From: Arthrobacter sp. SLBN-122
GTDB taxonomy: Bacteria > Actinomycetota > Actinomycetes > Actinomycetales > Micrococcaceae
Assembly (NCBI RefSeq): GCF_006715165.1
Contig: NZ_VFMS01000001.1
Span: forward strand, 2,046,001 to 2,110,000
Direction of reading: 5' to 3'
Length of the DNA stretch: 64,000 nt
Shown here: piece after piece, positions 34,113 to 43,207 of the stretch
Numbering within the stretch: the first letter of the stretch is position 1
Layout: the number at the start of each line of letters is the position of its first letter
The notes under the pieces: generated by a model
What the model was told of the DNA's origin: nothing
Database searches by the model: none
What the model saw: only the letters and a program-made list of their open reading frames with translations
Made by a program: the position numbers and the translations under genes

Positions 34113-34982
34113 CTACCCCTCGTGGTTGTAGTAGGGCCACGGAAGGAAACGCCGCTCACCACGGCGGTCCGGCCCCTCGAGAGTGACCTTTCCCGTGGCC
34201 GCCCATTCGACGCCGCGGGGGAACATCCTGATGAACTCAATCCGCCGGAAGGTGTCAATGTCGTGCCCGATGGTGATGGTGAAGCTGCGGCCTTCCCCAT
34301 AGTTGTTGATCCAGGCCAGCGGCTGCAGGGTGTTGATGCCGGGAAGCCCGCTTAGTCCCTCCGCCGGGATGGCCACCGGATAGTGGGACATCGGCCACAT
34401 CGGTGCCTGCTCGTATGATTCCAGGTCGTCGAACACCGAAAGAAGCACTTCTGCGCCTTCGTTCAGTTCCACGCCGGTGAGGATGTCGTCGCCGGTCACC
34501 GTCCAGGTTTTGCTGATGCCCTCGGTGATGGGATGGCGGGGCTCCGCTGTCTGCAGCAGGGCCTCGCCCCACGGACGGGGACGCAGGCCGGTGGGAACGC
34601 TGAGTTTCGCGCCCCGCATGGTGTTGTACTCCCCGGGGTAGCCCCAATCGTCCTCCTGTACAGCGGAGCCGTGGAACCAGACCATGCCTTTGCCGTCTTC
34701 GCGGACAAATTTCAGCAGGGCAGCGTCGGTCTCCGCGCCGAAGCCCACCGCCTTTTCGTGGTAGCCGTCGCGGCCCTCGAACACCACGATCACAACGTCG
34801 TACTTGTCGATGACGCTTGCCCCCAAGCCGCGCGGATCCTCCATAACGCGGACGCGGAAACGGCCGGTGTCCTCCAGTACGGAGGTCAGGCACTGGTTGT
34901 GCAGGCGGAAGCTGCGGAATTCGTTGTCGTGTTCCCGGGTCATATGTCCGGAGAGGATAAGGGCGTTCAGTGTGTCGGCCAT
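34113..34982 (-). CDS. ThuA-like domain protein
   Basis: 289 residues from ATG 34982. The fold begins LNALILSGHMTREHDNEFR and has the ThuA features of a trehalose-utilisation-type GATase-like domain: YDVVIVVFEG, MVWFHGSAVQ, HPITEGI, PLAWINNYGEGRSF, and TIGHDIDTFR. ThuA family members act in 3-keto-sugar pathways alongside ThuB-like Gfo/Idh enzymes, which suits the keto-glycoside island. Divergent from the first fused CGD gene, with a shared operator-like motif between them. Confidence 0.88.
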   Translation of the reverse strand: MADTLNALILSGHMTREHDNEFRSFRLHNQCLTSVLEDTGRFRVRVMEDPRGLGASVIDKYDVVIVVFEGRDGYHEKAVGFGAETDAALLKFVREDGKGMVWFHGSAVQEDDWGYPGEYNTMRGAKLSVPTGLRPRPWGEALLQTAEPRHPITEGISKTWTVTGDDILTGVELNEGAEVLLSVFDDLESYEQAPMWPMSHYPVAIPAEGLSGLPGINTLQPLAWINNYGEGRSFTITIGHDIDTFRRIEFIRMFPRGVEWAATGKVTLEGPDRRGERRFLPWPYYNHEG

Positions 34983-35024
34983 GCCAGTACTGCCTCGATT
35001 CAACGGTTTAGAAGAAAGCATACT

Positions 35025-35050
35025 AACTTATGTATGAAAACAACATAACG
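35025..35050. promoter_or_regulatory. Putative island operator: CTTATGT...ACATAA
   Basis: TTATGT at 35028-35033 and ACATAA at 35043-35048 form an inverted repeat with a nine-base spacer, between the divergent thuA-like and fused CGD genes. One of five related sites in the island. Confidence 0.6.
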
Positions 35051-35089
35051 GTGTTACTCTGATTCCGCACCTAGAGAGAGTGAGCAACG

Positions 35090-36382
35090 ATGCTTCTCGA
35101 GAGAGACCTCATCCAGTCATCCGGCTTCCGCAACGTGCGTGAGGGCGGCCGCATCACCGGCTTCCAGTTCCGGGTCCGGATGCCTTCCTACCGGGGAATG
35201 GCCGCCTCCCTGATCGACGGCGTCGCCGTGCGCGTTGGAAACCTCGTGGACGTGCCCGCCGATGTTCCGCTGTGGACCTTTGGCGGCAGGCAGTGCACCC
35301 TGCAGGAACTCTGGAACAGCGACGGCGTCCGATGGCCCCTGGAGGAGGCGGCGCTGGTCACGGTTCCGTTCGACGGCGGCCTGCCGCAGGGAGTCCACGA
35401 GCTCGCCATCGAGCTGCGGCTGCGCATGTCCTACATTCCCCTTGAGCACCAGCCCTCCACCTACCGCGCCAGTCGTAGAGTGACGCTGGCTCCCGAAGGC
35501 GGCCAGGGCACATTCCGCTATGGTGTGTCCCTTTACAGCTACATGGGCGACTACGGCACCGTGATGGACCTGGAGACCGCGTTGGCGTCCGTCGCCGATG
35601 TCGGGGCCACCGGCGTCGAGATCCTTGGCGAGGGGCACGTGCCCAACTACCCCGACCCGTCGCCGGCATGGATCGACAACTGGTTTGGGCTCCTGGAGAA
35701 GTACTCCCTGGAACCCACCAACTACGGATCCTGGATTGATACCCGGCTGCACCCGGGCCGGACCATGACCGCCGCCGAAGGGGCCGAGGCGCTGCAGCGG
35801 GACTTGAGGCTTGCCCACCGGCTGGGATTCAGCTTCGTCCGGCCCAAGATTGGCGTCGTCTCCAGCGACCTGGTTCCGGACCCCATCTGGACCGAATCGG
35901 TGGAACGCTCGCTGGACCTGGCGCATGAGCTGGGCGTCATCATCTGCCCCGAAGTCCACTCCCCGACACCCATCAAGCATCCCGTGGTGGATGACTACAT
36001 CAGCCTTATCGAGCGGACCGGCACCAAGAACTTCGGCCTCCTGGTCGACACCGGCATCTTCCAGGACCGCCCCATCCCCCTGCGTGACGGCGAGACCCGG
36101 GAAAACCGGCCGGCCTTCCTGGATGGAATCGGCGTCAACCCCGCGGACTTTGCGGCCATTGCCCAGTACGTGGTGTTCATCCAGGCAAAGTTCCATGACA
36201 TCAACGAACAGCTCGAAGACCAGCAGATTCCTTGGCTCCCGGTCCTGAAGGCCCTCAAGGACGCCGGGTACACGGGCTATCTCTCGAGCGAGTACGAAGG
36301 TGAGCGGACTCCGTGGCGGGCCACCGAACAGGTCCGCCGCCAGCACGCCCTGATCCGCCGCATTACCGCTGAACTTCCCTGA
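35090..36382 (+). CDS. Fused C-glycoside deglycosidase-like protein (beta domain + TIM-barrel alpha domain), 430 residues
   Basis: Residues 1-136 match DUF6379/CGD beta subunit (FRVRMPSYRG, a GG-loop, ELAIELRLRMSYIP). Residues about 143-425 are a xylose-isomerase-like TIM barrel like CGD alpha. Expected metal ligands by alignment with the separate alphas of this locus are Glu288 (CPEVH), Asp320 (LLVD), position 365 and Glu401 (SSEYEG). Position 365 is Gln (FIQAKF) where the other four alphas have His; hydroxypyruvate isomerase relatives use Gln here, so metal binding may survive. Family knowledge: CGD alpha/beta complexes cleave 3-keto C-glycosides. A fusion of the two subunits in one chain is the striking point. 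The next fused gene starts 33 bases downstream. Confidence 0.85.
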   Translation: MLLERDLIQSSGFRNVREGGRITGFQFRVRMPSYRGMAASLIDGVAVRVGNLVDVPADVPLWTFGGRQCTLQELWNSDGVRWPLEEAALVTVPFDGGLPQGVHELAIELRLRMSYIPLEHQPSTYRASRRVTLAPEGGQGTFRYGVSLYSYMGDYGTVMDLETALASVADVGATGVEILGEGHVPNYPDPSPAWIDNWFGLLEKYSLEPTNYGSWIDTRLHPGRTMTAAEGAEALQRDLRLAHRLGFSFVRPKIGVVSSDLVPDPIWTESVERSLDLAHELGVIICPEVHSPTPIKHPVVDDYISLIERTGTKNFGLLVDTGIFQDRPIPLRDGETRENRPAFLDGIGVNPADFAAIAQYVVFIQAKFHDINEQLEDQQIPWLPVLKALKDAGYTGYLSSEYEGERTPWRATEQVRRQHALIRRITAELP

Positions 36383-36415
36383 CCCCCATTCCTCCTCCCA
36401 GCAAAGGGAACCACC

Positions 36416-37894
36416 ATGCCCAACGGACTTATTGATGATGCAAGCCTGCGCACCCACCCTGATGGTCTCGCGCTATCCCTGACCATCCCGTGGTACCGGA
36501 GCCTGTGGCTCTCATCGGTGTCCACGCTGACGCTCTCCGTGGACGGACAGGAGGTGCCCCAGGGGGACCTGAGCCTGGAGCTCGGCGGCGTCCGCTATGC
36601 GCTCGCCGACCTGCTTGCCCAGAGCGAAACCCTCTGGTACCTGCAGGAGCACCCCCTGCTGATCGCCCAGCGGGATACCCCTGTGGCCTTGGGTGAGCAG
36701 CACAGCGTCCAGCTCATCGGGGAGCTGCGCCTGCCATATATGCAGATCGCCCAGGGCCAGGACGGCGGTCCCGGCATGTACGTCCCCAACTTTGTGAACC
36801 AGGAATTGGAGCTCACCGTTACGGACAGGGCTGCTTCAGCTCCCGGACTGACGACGACGGTAACTTCACCTCCGTCAGGGGCTGAGGACGATCCCTTCTC
36901 GCTCGGGCTCACCCTGTACTCGGCCAGTGCGGAGTTCCGGGCAGGCTGGTACGACTTTGATGGCCTGCTGAACCGCGTGGCAGAGCTGGGCATCGGCCCG
37001 GGCATCGAGATCGTGGCCTCCCAGGTCCTGCCCACGTATCCGCACGTCTCCGATGACTTCACCCGTTCCTGGCAGAAAGCGTTCGACAAGTACGGTTTTA
37101 CCGCCAGCTCCTTCGGGGCCAATCTCGACATGGGCCGCCGCCGGGACCGGGATATGACCCCGACCGAAGAGTTCGAGTTCACCGAGACACTGTTCCGCGG
37201 AGCCAAGAGGCTCGGCTTCCCGCTGGTGCGGATCCAGAGTGCCAAGCCGGACCTGCTGCGACGGCTCCTGCCGCTCGCGGAGGACCTGGAGCTCAAGCTT
37301 GCCTACGAGATCCACGCACCGCTGGGACCCAACTCCCCGGAGATCATGAAGGTCCGGGATGTATATGCCGAGCTCGATTCGCCCCTGCTGGGCTTCGTGG
37401 CCGATTTCTCCTCCACCATGCACAGCATGTCACCCACGCTCCTGCGGGCCGTCCGCCGTGCCGGGCTCGACGACGAAGCCGTCATTAAACTGCAGGCCGT
37501 CTGGGCCACCGACGCCACCATGCGTGAACGCCAGGAGGAATTCATCGGCTACCTGCGGGCACGGGACTTCGATCCTGCCCGCCTTGGTTCCTTCGCGCAC
37601 CTGGCCTTCAATATGCACGGGCACGTCGATCCCGGCGAATGGGCGGACATCATGCCGCAAATCATGCACGTCCACGCCAAGTTCTACGACATTGACGACG
37701 GCGGCAGCGAGCCCTCCATCGACTATCCGGAACTCGTCCGCGTCTTTGTGGAGGGCGGCTACCGCGGCTACTGGTCCAGCGAGTGGGAGGGCCACGCCTT
37801 CGCCGAGCTTGGCGAGGTGGATCCGCTGCTGCTGGTCCGCAAGCAGCATGACCTCATCCGCAAGAGCATGAGGTCCTTGCCGACGTCTGCCTAA
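36416..37894 (+). CDS. Fused C-glycoside deglycosidase-like protein, second copy, 492 residues
   Basis: Residues 1-137 are a DUF6379/CGD-beta domain (SLTIPWYRSLWLSSV, ELRLPYMQIA), residues 138-158 a Pro/Ser/Thr linker, and 159-492 a CGD-alpha-like barrel. All four presumed metal ligands are kept: Glu298 (YEIH), Asp330 (VADFS), His420 (HVHAKF), Glu456 (SSEWEG). The barrel is closely similar by eye to the separate alpha at 46367 and the beta domain to the separate beta at 47434, but those are arranged alpha then beta. The domain order here could come from a beta>alpha gene pair such as 44852/45244. The gene is cotranscribed with the first fusion, and AAAGGGA precedes its start. Confidence 0.87.
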   Translation: MPNGLIDDASLRTHPDGLALSLTIPWYRSLWLSSVSTLTLSVDGQEVPQGDLSLELGGVRYALADLLAQSETLWYLQEHPLLIAQRDTPVALGEQHSVQLIGELRLPYMQIAQGQDGGPGMYVPNFVNQELELTVTDRAASAPGLTTTVTSPPSGAEDDPFSLGLTLYSASAEFRAGWYDFDGLLNRVAELGIGPGIEIVASQVLPTYPHVSDDFTRSWQKAFDKYGFTASSFGANLDMGRRRDRDMTPTEEFEFTETLFRGAKRLGFPLVRIQSAKPDLLRRLLPLAEDLELKLAYEIHAPLGPNSPEIMKVRDVYAELDSPLLGFVADFSSTMHSMSPTLLRAVRRAGLDDEAVIKLQAVWATDATMRERQEEFIGYLRARDFDPARLGSFAHLAFNMHGHVDPGEWADIMPQIMHVHAKFYDIDDGGSEPSIDYPELVRVFVEGGYRGYWSSEWEGHAFAELGEVDPLLLVRKQHDLIRKSMRSLPTSA

Positions 37895-37911
37895 ACGGCG
37901 GCCGGAACTGC

Positions 37912-37941
37912 CAGGCCCGGCCGGGAAACCGTCCGGGCCTG
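37912..37941. terminator. Hairpin between the fused CGD operon and the convergent LysR gene
   Basis: CAGGCCCGG at 37912-37920 pairs with CCGGGCCTG at 37933-37941, twelve-base loop. Positioned to stop both converging transcripts. Confidence 0.65.
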
Positions 37942-37962
37942 CGCCTTTAATGGGCCTGCTCC

Positions 37963-38907
37963 TTAAGGTGTGCCCTCGGCAGCAGATGCCGCCACGATGT
38001 CCGCGGCCTCCTTGAAAAGGTCCCGCATCCACTCATGTTCAGAGTCCCGGTCGTGCACGGGATGCCACCAGAGGGCATTGACCAGGGGAGTGGCGTCAAA
38101 CGGCAGCGGCAGGATGCGCACCCCGCCCAACTGCAAAGCAAAGGGTGCGAGGGCGGCTTGGATCAGCCCTATCCGTTGGGTGCCTGCTACGAAATGGGGG
38201 AGTGACAGGAAGCTTTCAACAATGACGTCCACGCGCGGCTCAATCCCCAGCTGCTGGATCTGGCGTTGGGCCGAAGTGAACGCGGACCGGGATTGGAAGG
38301 TCATTACCCAGGGGAGCTCTGCAATGTTCTCCATGGTGATTTCCTCGCCCACTGCATGATTGGACGAGGCGACAACTGCCATCCAGCCGTCCCGCCACAA
38401 ATCCTGGTATGGGAGCCCGCTAAGGAAGCCGTGCGGGATCACCATGCCGTCCACGGAGCGAAGCCGGTTGGCGGCATCCTCCACCACCAGGGGATTGTGC
38501 AGCATGAACCGGAACCGGACTCCCGGAGCGCGCTCGGCGGCAAGCTCGGAGACGACGCGTCCGATCGTGCTGAAGCCATAGTCCGAACCGTAGATCGAGA
38601 ACTCACGTTCGGATTCGGACGGCTCCCACGTCGCCTGGCTCTCGAAAACCCGCCGGGCCGCCTCCAGCGCGGTGGTGGTGTGCTCGGCGAGCCGCAGGGC
38701 GAAGGGGGTGAGCTCATACGCGTTGCCCCTCCGCGCCAGGATTGGGTCGCCGAAGTGTGACCGCAGCCGTCCCAGTGACGCGCTCAGAGCCGGCTGACTT
38801 AGGTGCAGCCGCTCAGCCGCCCTGGTCACACTGCGCTCCGTGATGAGCGCGTCGAGGGAGATCAGCAGGTTGAGATCAAGCCGGGACAGCTGGGAGTAGT
38901 TGGTCAT
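37963..38907 (-). CDS. LysR-family regulator of the island (NodD-like subgroup)
   Basis: 314 residues from ATG 38907. HTH: LNLLISLDALITERSVTRAAERLHLSQPALS. The effector-binding domain follows. It is divergent from the ABC importer genes, with tandem CTTATGT motifs in between. A second LysR (58122) closes the island on the right, and the two are similar by eye in the DLNLL opening and in length. The ligand might be an aglycone. Confidence 0.92.
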   Translation of the reverse strand: MTNYSQLSRLDLNLLISLDALITERSVTRAAERLHLSQPALSASLGRLRSHFGDPILARRGNAYELTPFALRLAEHTTTALEAARRVFESQATWEPSESEREFSIYGSDYGFSTIGRVVSELAAERAPGVRFRFMLHNPLVVEDAANRLRSVDGMVIPHGFLSGLPYQDLWRDGWMAVVASSNHAVGEEITMENIAELPWVMTFQSRSAFTSAQRQIQQLGIEPRVDVIVESFLSLPHFVAGTQRIGLIQAALAPFALQLGGVRILPLPFDATPLVNALWWHPVHDRDSEHEWMRDLFKEAADIVAASAAEGTP

Positions 38908-39024
38908 GGAGCAGGTCCTTCGGATCGTGAAGTACGTCACGTCAGCTTATCAGCGTGGCCGATAGCAGCAGCGGGAAGCATCACGGATTGCGATATTGCC
39001 AAGGAGATTTGCGCACCACTGCCT

Positions 39025-39055
39025 GACTTATGTCTGTCATAGCAAAGACTTATGT
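39025..39055. promoter_or_regulatory. Putative island operator: tandem GACTTATGT motifs
   Basis: GACTTATGT at 39025-39033 and again at 39047-39055, a 22-base repeat distance (about two helical turns). The first copy is followed by a partial inverted partner (GTCATAG). Lies between lysR and the ABC operon. Confidence 0.6.
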
Positions 39056-39146
39056 GCTTTTCCTGCACATCTACTTCATACTGGTGAGTGACCGGGGTCA
39101 CCGTTCCCCCGGAAGTTCTTCGACAACGAAGTCTGAAAGGCTGAAC

Positions 39147-40436
39147 ATGGCACAGCACCGCCACTCTGCGGCTATGAAGGTTATCGGCGCTCTCGCCGTC
39201 CCAACCATCGCCGCCCTTGCTCTCACCGGTTGCTCAAGCTCCGCTGGCAGCACCGCATCGTCGAATGGGTCCAAGGAGTTTTCCTTGTCGTTCGCCACAT
39301 CGAACACCATCGAGAGCCCGTTCCAGACGCTGGCTGAGGACTACATGAAGTCCCACTCCGATGTGAAGATCACTTTCAACCCGCAGCCCAACGACTCCTA
39401 TGACCAGACCCTGCGCACCCAGCTCCAGGCAGGCAACGCCTCGGACGTCGTGGTGACCTCACCCGGCTCCGGAACGGGGCGCAGCATCCTGCCGCTGGCC
39501 GAGGCCGGTTTCCTTGAGCCGCTGGACGACGCCGCCAAGGAGCTGCTTCCCGAGGGAAGCGCCAGCACCTTCGGCCACGACGGGAAGGTATACGGCCAGG
39601 CCACGGAGATCACTGTCGCTGCCCTCGTCTCGAATGAGACTGCCGCAGAGGCAGCCGGCGGCTTCCCCTCGGATTTTTCCGCCCTCCAGGATCAGTGCAA
39701 GGCTCTGGAAACGACCGGTAAGTCCCTCTTTGCCCTCGCCGGCGCGGCGCCTCCGAACACCGGCCTGATGGCAATGTCGCTGGCCGCTTCACGCGTCTAC
39801 GCCGAAGACCCGAAGTGGAACGACAAGCGTGCCGCCAAGGAGACCACCTTTGCCGGCTCCGCCGGCTGGAAGTCAGCCCTCGAAGCAGTCAACACCCTGA
39901 AGGATGCGGGCTGCTTCCAGAAAGGTGCTGCGGGCGGCGGTTTCGACGCCATCACCAAGGGCCTTGCCGGCGGAACGTCCGTGAGCGGCTTCATCCCGGC
40001 CCCGAGCTGGAAGCAGCTGGAGTCCGCCGCCGGGGGTGCCAAGTTCGCTGTACGCGCGCTGCCGGCCGAAAGCACGAGCAAGAGCTACGTCTTCGCCAGC
40101 GCAAACTACGCCTTCTCCATCAACGCAGCCTCGAAGAACAAGGATGCCGCCAAGGCTTTCCTTGACTGGGCCGCAGAGCCTGAGCAGACCAAGGCGTTCG
40201 CCGAGATCGACGGCGCGCTGCCGGTGACCGGCCTGGACAAGTACGACTTCGGAAGCGGCGCCTACAAGAACGTCGGCGACCTGATCAAGGACGGAAAGTA
40301 CGGCCCCCTGCCGAACATCCAGTGGCCCAACTCCGCGGTCTACGACGCGCTGGCCACAGGGGTCCAGGGCATCATCACCGGCCAGAAGAGCTCCGACCAG
40401 GTCCTGCAGGCCATGGACGCCGCCTGGGGACAGTAG
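39147..40436 (+). CDS. ABC sugar transporter, substrate-binding lipoprotein
   Basis: 429 residues from ATG 39147, with AAAGG six bases upstream; the frame is open from 39030 but the signal peptide defines the start. Lipobox ALTGC gives lipidated Cys29. The mature protein is a family 1 solute-binding protein (LSFATSNTIESPFQTLAEDYMK, ending DQVLQAMDAAWGQ). It would deliver a sugar or glycoside to the two permeases downstream. First gene of the importer operon. Confidence 0.93.
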   Translation: MAQHRHSAAMKVIGALAVPTIAALALTGCSSSAGSTASSNGSKEFSLSFATSNTIESPFQTLAEDYMKSHSDVKITFNPQPNDSYDQTLRTQLQAGNASDVVVTSPGSGTGRSILPLAEAGFLEPLDDAAKELLPEGSASTFGHDGKVYGQATEITVAALVSNETAAEAAGGFPSDFSALQDQCKALETTGKSLFALAGAAPPNTGLMAMSLAASRVYAEDPKWNDKRAAKETTFAGSAGWKSALEAVNTLKDAGCFQKGAAGGGFDAITKGLAGGTSVSGFIPAPSWKQLESAAGGAKFAVRALPAESTSKSYVFASANYAFSINAASKNKDAAKAFLDWAAEPEQTKAFAEIDGALPVTGLDKYDFGSGAYKNVGDLIKDGKYGPLPNIQWPNSAVYDALATGVQGIITGQKSSDQVLQAMDAAWGQ

Positions 40437-40489
40437 ACGTTCTTGACCATCAACGTTCCAACCACTCAAAGGGACAAGCAAGGAATACC

Positions 40490-41449
40490 ATGACTGCGAC
40501 GATGCAACCGAAAAGCGAAGCAGCAGAAGCACCCCGGCGAGGCAGGCGCACTCCGGGAGCGGGCCAGAAGGCCCGCTCCCGGGGCAGGGGCCTGGAGTTT
40601 GGACACTGGTGGTGGGCCCTGCCCGGGATCGCCCTGGTGTTTGCCATCCACTACGTGGCAACCGGAATCGGCGGGTTCTTCGCCTTTACCAACTGGACGG
40701 GCATCGGCTCGTTCAAGATCACGGGCTGGGCCAACTTTGACGCAATCTTCAAGGATCCGACAAAGGTCGGAGCCCTCTCCAACACCCTCTTCCTGGCCTT
40801 CGGCTCGGTTCTCCTGGGCAACGTCGCCGGGCTGGTCATCGCACTGGGCCTGAACCGCGTCCTCAAGACCCGCTACATCCTCCGCACTCTCTTCTTTATG
40901 CCGGTGGTGCTCAGCCCGCTGGCCACGGCCTACATCTGGAAGTACATTTTTGACTTCGAGGGTCCGTTCAATGCCTTCCTGAAGGCCATCGGTGCCGGCG
41001 ATCAGGCCAAGCCATGGCTTGCCGATCCGCAGTGGGCCATCTGGACCGTCCTTGTGGTGCTGGTCTGGTCCTCCACCGGGTTCGCCATGGTGATCTTCAT
41101 GGCGGGCCTGGCCGGAGTTCCGGTGGAAGTGGAGGAGGCGGCGGCCATCGACGGCGCCAACCTGTGGCAGCGCTTCCGAAACGTCACTCTGCCGGCCATC
41201 CGTCCCGCCGTCGCCATCGCCACCACACTCGGCATTGTGCAGGGCCTCCGCGTCTTCGACCCCATCATGGCGCTCACCGGCGGCGGTCCTGCCGGTGCAA
41301 CCGAAACGCTGGCTACCCAGGTCTACAAGCAGGCGTTTGCGCTGGGCAACTTTGGCGGCGGCGCCGCACTTGCCCTGGTGCTTGCCGCGATCATCCTGAT
41401 CTTCGCCGTGCTCCAGCAGCGGCTGACGCGATCGAACCCGGAGGACTAA
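40490..41449 (+). CDS. ABC sugar transporter permease 1 (MalF/UgpA-like)
   Basis: 319 residues from ATG 40490 (AAGGAA upstream). Six membrane segments and the EAA loop EEAAAIDGANLWQRFRNVTLP near residue 215-235, which docks to an ATPase. The basic N-terminus is cytoplasmic. Stop is three bases before the next permease. Confidence 0.94.
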   Translation: MTATMQPKSEAAEAPRRGRRTPGAGQKARSRGRGLEFGHWWWALPGIALVFAIHYVATGIGGFFAFTNWTGIGSFKITGWANFDAIFKDPTKVGALSNTLFLAFGSVLLGNVAGLVIALGLNRVLKTRYILRTLFFMPVVLSPLATAYIWKYIFDFEGPFNAFLKAIGAGDQAKPWLADPQWAIWTVLVVLVWSSTGFAMVIFMAGLAGVPVEVEEAAAIDGANLWQRFRNVTLPAIRPAVAIATTLGIVQGLRVFDPIMALTGGGPAGATETLATQVYKQAFALGNFGGGAALALVLAAIILIFAVLQQRLTRSNPED

Positions 41450-41452
41450 CCC

Positions 41453-42289
41453 ATGTTCCGCTACACCAAACTGACCCTGCTCCGGGAAATCGGCCTCTGG
41501 GCGCTGGCCCTGGTCTTTCTCGCCCCGTTCTACTTCCTGCTGACCACTGCCCTGAAGCCGGACAGCGAGATGTACACGACATCGGCCCTGGCCCTTCCCG
41601 CAAATCCGGACTTCAGCAACTTTGTGAAGGTCCTGACGGCCACCGGCAACTCAAACGTCGTCGCGGGCCTGGTCAACAGCCTCATCATCACCGCCGGAAG
41701 CATCGTCGGGCTGATTGCGCTGGGGTCAATTACCGGCTACGTCATTTCCCGCAGCACCCGCCGCTGGAGCAAGGCGGCCTACTACCTCTTCCTGGTAGCC
41801 ATCATCCTTCCCGGCCAGCTCGGCGCCGTGCCGCTGTACATGGGCGCGCGTGCCCTCGGGCTGACCGGATCCGCGTGGGGTCTGGTCGTCCTGTATACCG
41901 GGATGCTTTTACCGCTGTCGATCTTCCTGTACGCGAACTTCTTCCGCGGCCTGGGGACGGACTACGAGGAAGCGGCCACGATCGACGGTGCCACCAAGTC
42001 GCAGATCTTTTCCAAGGTGGTGTTCCCCATGATGGCTCCGGCCACGGGGACGGTCACCATCTTCGCCGGGCTCATCGTGTGGAATGACTTCTTCACGTCA
42101 CTGATCTTCCTGGGCGGATCCGCCAACCAGACCCTGCCGGTAGCCATGTACTACTTCATTGGCTCACTGGTATCGAAGTGGAACTCCATCTTCGCCATCG
42201 TCATCGTGTCGATGATCCCCATCCTGGCGCTGTTCCTCTTCGCTCAGAAGCGCTTCATCCAGGGCTTCTCCGGCGGCCTGAAGGGCTAA
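41453..42289 (+). CDS. ABC sugar transporter permease 2 (MalG/UgpE-like)
   Basis: 278 residues, six membrane segments; EAA loop YEEAATIDGATKSQIFSKVVFP. No ATPase gene follows or lies elsewhere in the window, so a shared MsiK-type ATPase is probably used. The 141-base gap after it includes an 8-bp GGCGCAAA/TTTGCGCC repeat with a long loop (42314-42356). Confidence 0.94.
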   Translation: MFRYTKLTLLREIGLWALALVFLAPFYFLLTTALKPDSEMYTTSALALPANPDFSNFVKVLTATGNSNVVAGLVNSLIITAGSIVGLIALGSITGYVISRSTRRWSKAAYYLFLVAIILPGQLGAVPLYMGARALGLTGSAWGLVVLYTGMLLPLSIFLYANFFRGLGTDYEEAATIDGATKSQIFSKVVFPMMAPATGTVTIFAGLIVWNDFFTSLIFLGGSANQTLPVAMYYFIGSLVSKWNSIFAIVIVSMIPILALFLFAQKRFIQGFSGGLKG

Positions 42290-42430
42290 GCCCCAACAGC
42301 CGGAGAACTGCACGGCGCAAAAACCGCACAAGCTGCCTGCCCTGATCCTTTGCGCCCAAAAACAGCTCCAGCCAGGACCAGCCGCCACCCACATTCCTAC
42401 TGATTACCCTCTACTACCCAGGAGCCACGC

Positions 42431-43207
42431 ATGTACCAGCTAGCGCCCAACATCGACCTTTTGTTCTCGGAAGCAGGCGCCAGCGCCGCCGACCGCGTCC
42501 GCGCCGCCGCTGCCGCAGGCTTCGATGCCGTGGAAATGTGGGGCCCCACTGGCAAGGACATCCCGGCCCTCAAAGCGGCACTTGAGGAAACCGGCGTCCA
42601 GCTCACCGCCCAGCTGGCAGAGCCCCGTATGCAGTTCATGATCCCGCCCAAGGACCACGCGCCGTTCTACACCGGACTGGATGCGGGGGTCGAAGTGGCT
42701 CACCAGCTCGGCTGCCCCCGGATCGTGGTGGGCAGCGGCACCGGCTTTGGCGGCAGGAAGCGGCAGGACCAACTGGACGAACTGATCGAAATCTTCACCA
42801 GGGGCGTAGCGCACATCGAAGGTTCCGGCATCACCCTGGTCCTCGAGCCGGTGAACGTCCGTGTTGACCATCCTGGAGCCCTCCTGGACCGGACCTCGGA
42901 GGCGGTCTACATCGCCAAGGGCGTCGGCTCGCCCAACTTCGGCGTTCTCTACGACCTCTACCACTCCACGGTTGAAGGCGAAGACGTGGCCGCCGAGCTC
43001 GCCAATGCCGGGGACCTCATCAAGTACGTGCAGGTCGCCGACGCTCCTGGCCGCGGCGAGCCGGGCTCCGGCTCCATCGACTGGCCAGCCCGCTTCACGG
43101 ACCTGCGGAACAGCGGCTACAACGGCCCCGTCGGGCTCGAGTACTACCCCACCATCGAATCGGCAAAGTCGGTGCGCCGTATCCAGGAACTGGTGGCGGG
43201 GCGGTGA
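42431..43207 (+). CDS. Hydroxypyruvate-isomerase-like TIM-barrel isomerase
   Basis: 258 residues with AGGAG before the ATG. Barrel motifs: LVLEPVNVRVDHPG (Glu), YDLYHSTVEG (Asp), KYVQVADAPGRGEPGSG (Gln) and GLEYYPT (Glu), the Glu/Asp/Gln/Glu set of the Hyi family. It may isomerise or epimerise a keto-sugar in the pathway. The stop overlaps the GTG of the GMC oxidase, so the two are translationally coupled; a functional link is likely. Confidence 0.88.
   Translation: MYQLAPNIDLLFSEAGASAADRVRAAAAAGFDAVEMWGPTGKDIPALKAALEETGVQLTAQLAEPRMQFMIPPKDHAPFYTGLDAGVEVAHQLGCPRIVVGSGTGFGGRKRQDQLDELIEIFTRGVAHIEGSGITLVLEPVNVRVDHPGALLDRTSEAVYIAKGVGSPNFGVLYDLYHSTVEGEDVAAELANAGDLIKYVQVADAPGRGEPGSGSIDWPARFTDLRNSGYNGPVGLEYYPTIESAKSVRRIQELVAGR

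Noticed and set aside
32230..34140. 636-residue minus-strand open frame
   Set aside because: Shadow of the hydrolase and PfkB kinase genes, both with clear catalytic motifs on the plus strand.
35117..36457. 446-residue minus-strand frame opposite the first fused CGD gene
   Set aside because: Shadow frame; the plus-strand protein shows both DUF6379 and barrel motifs with a shared operon neighbour.
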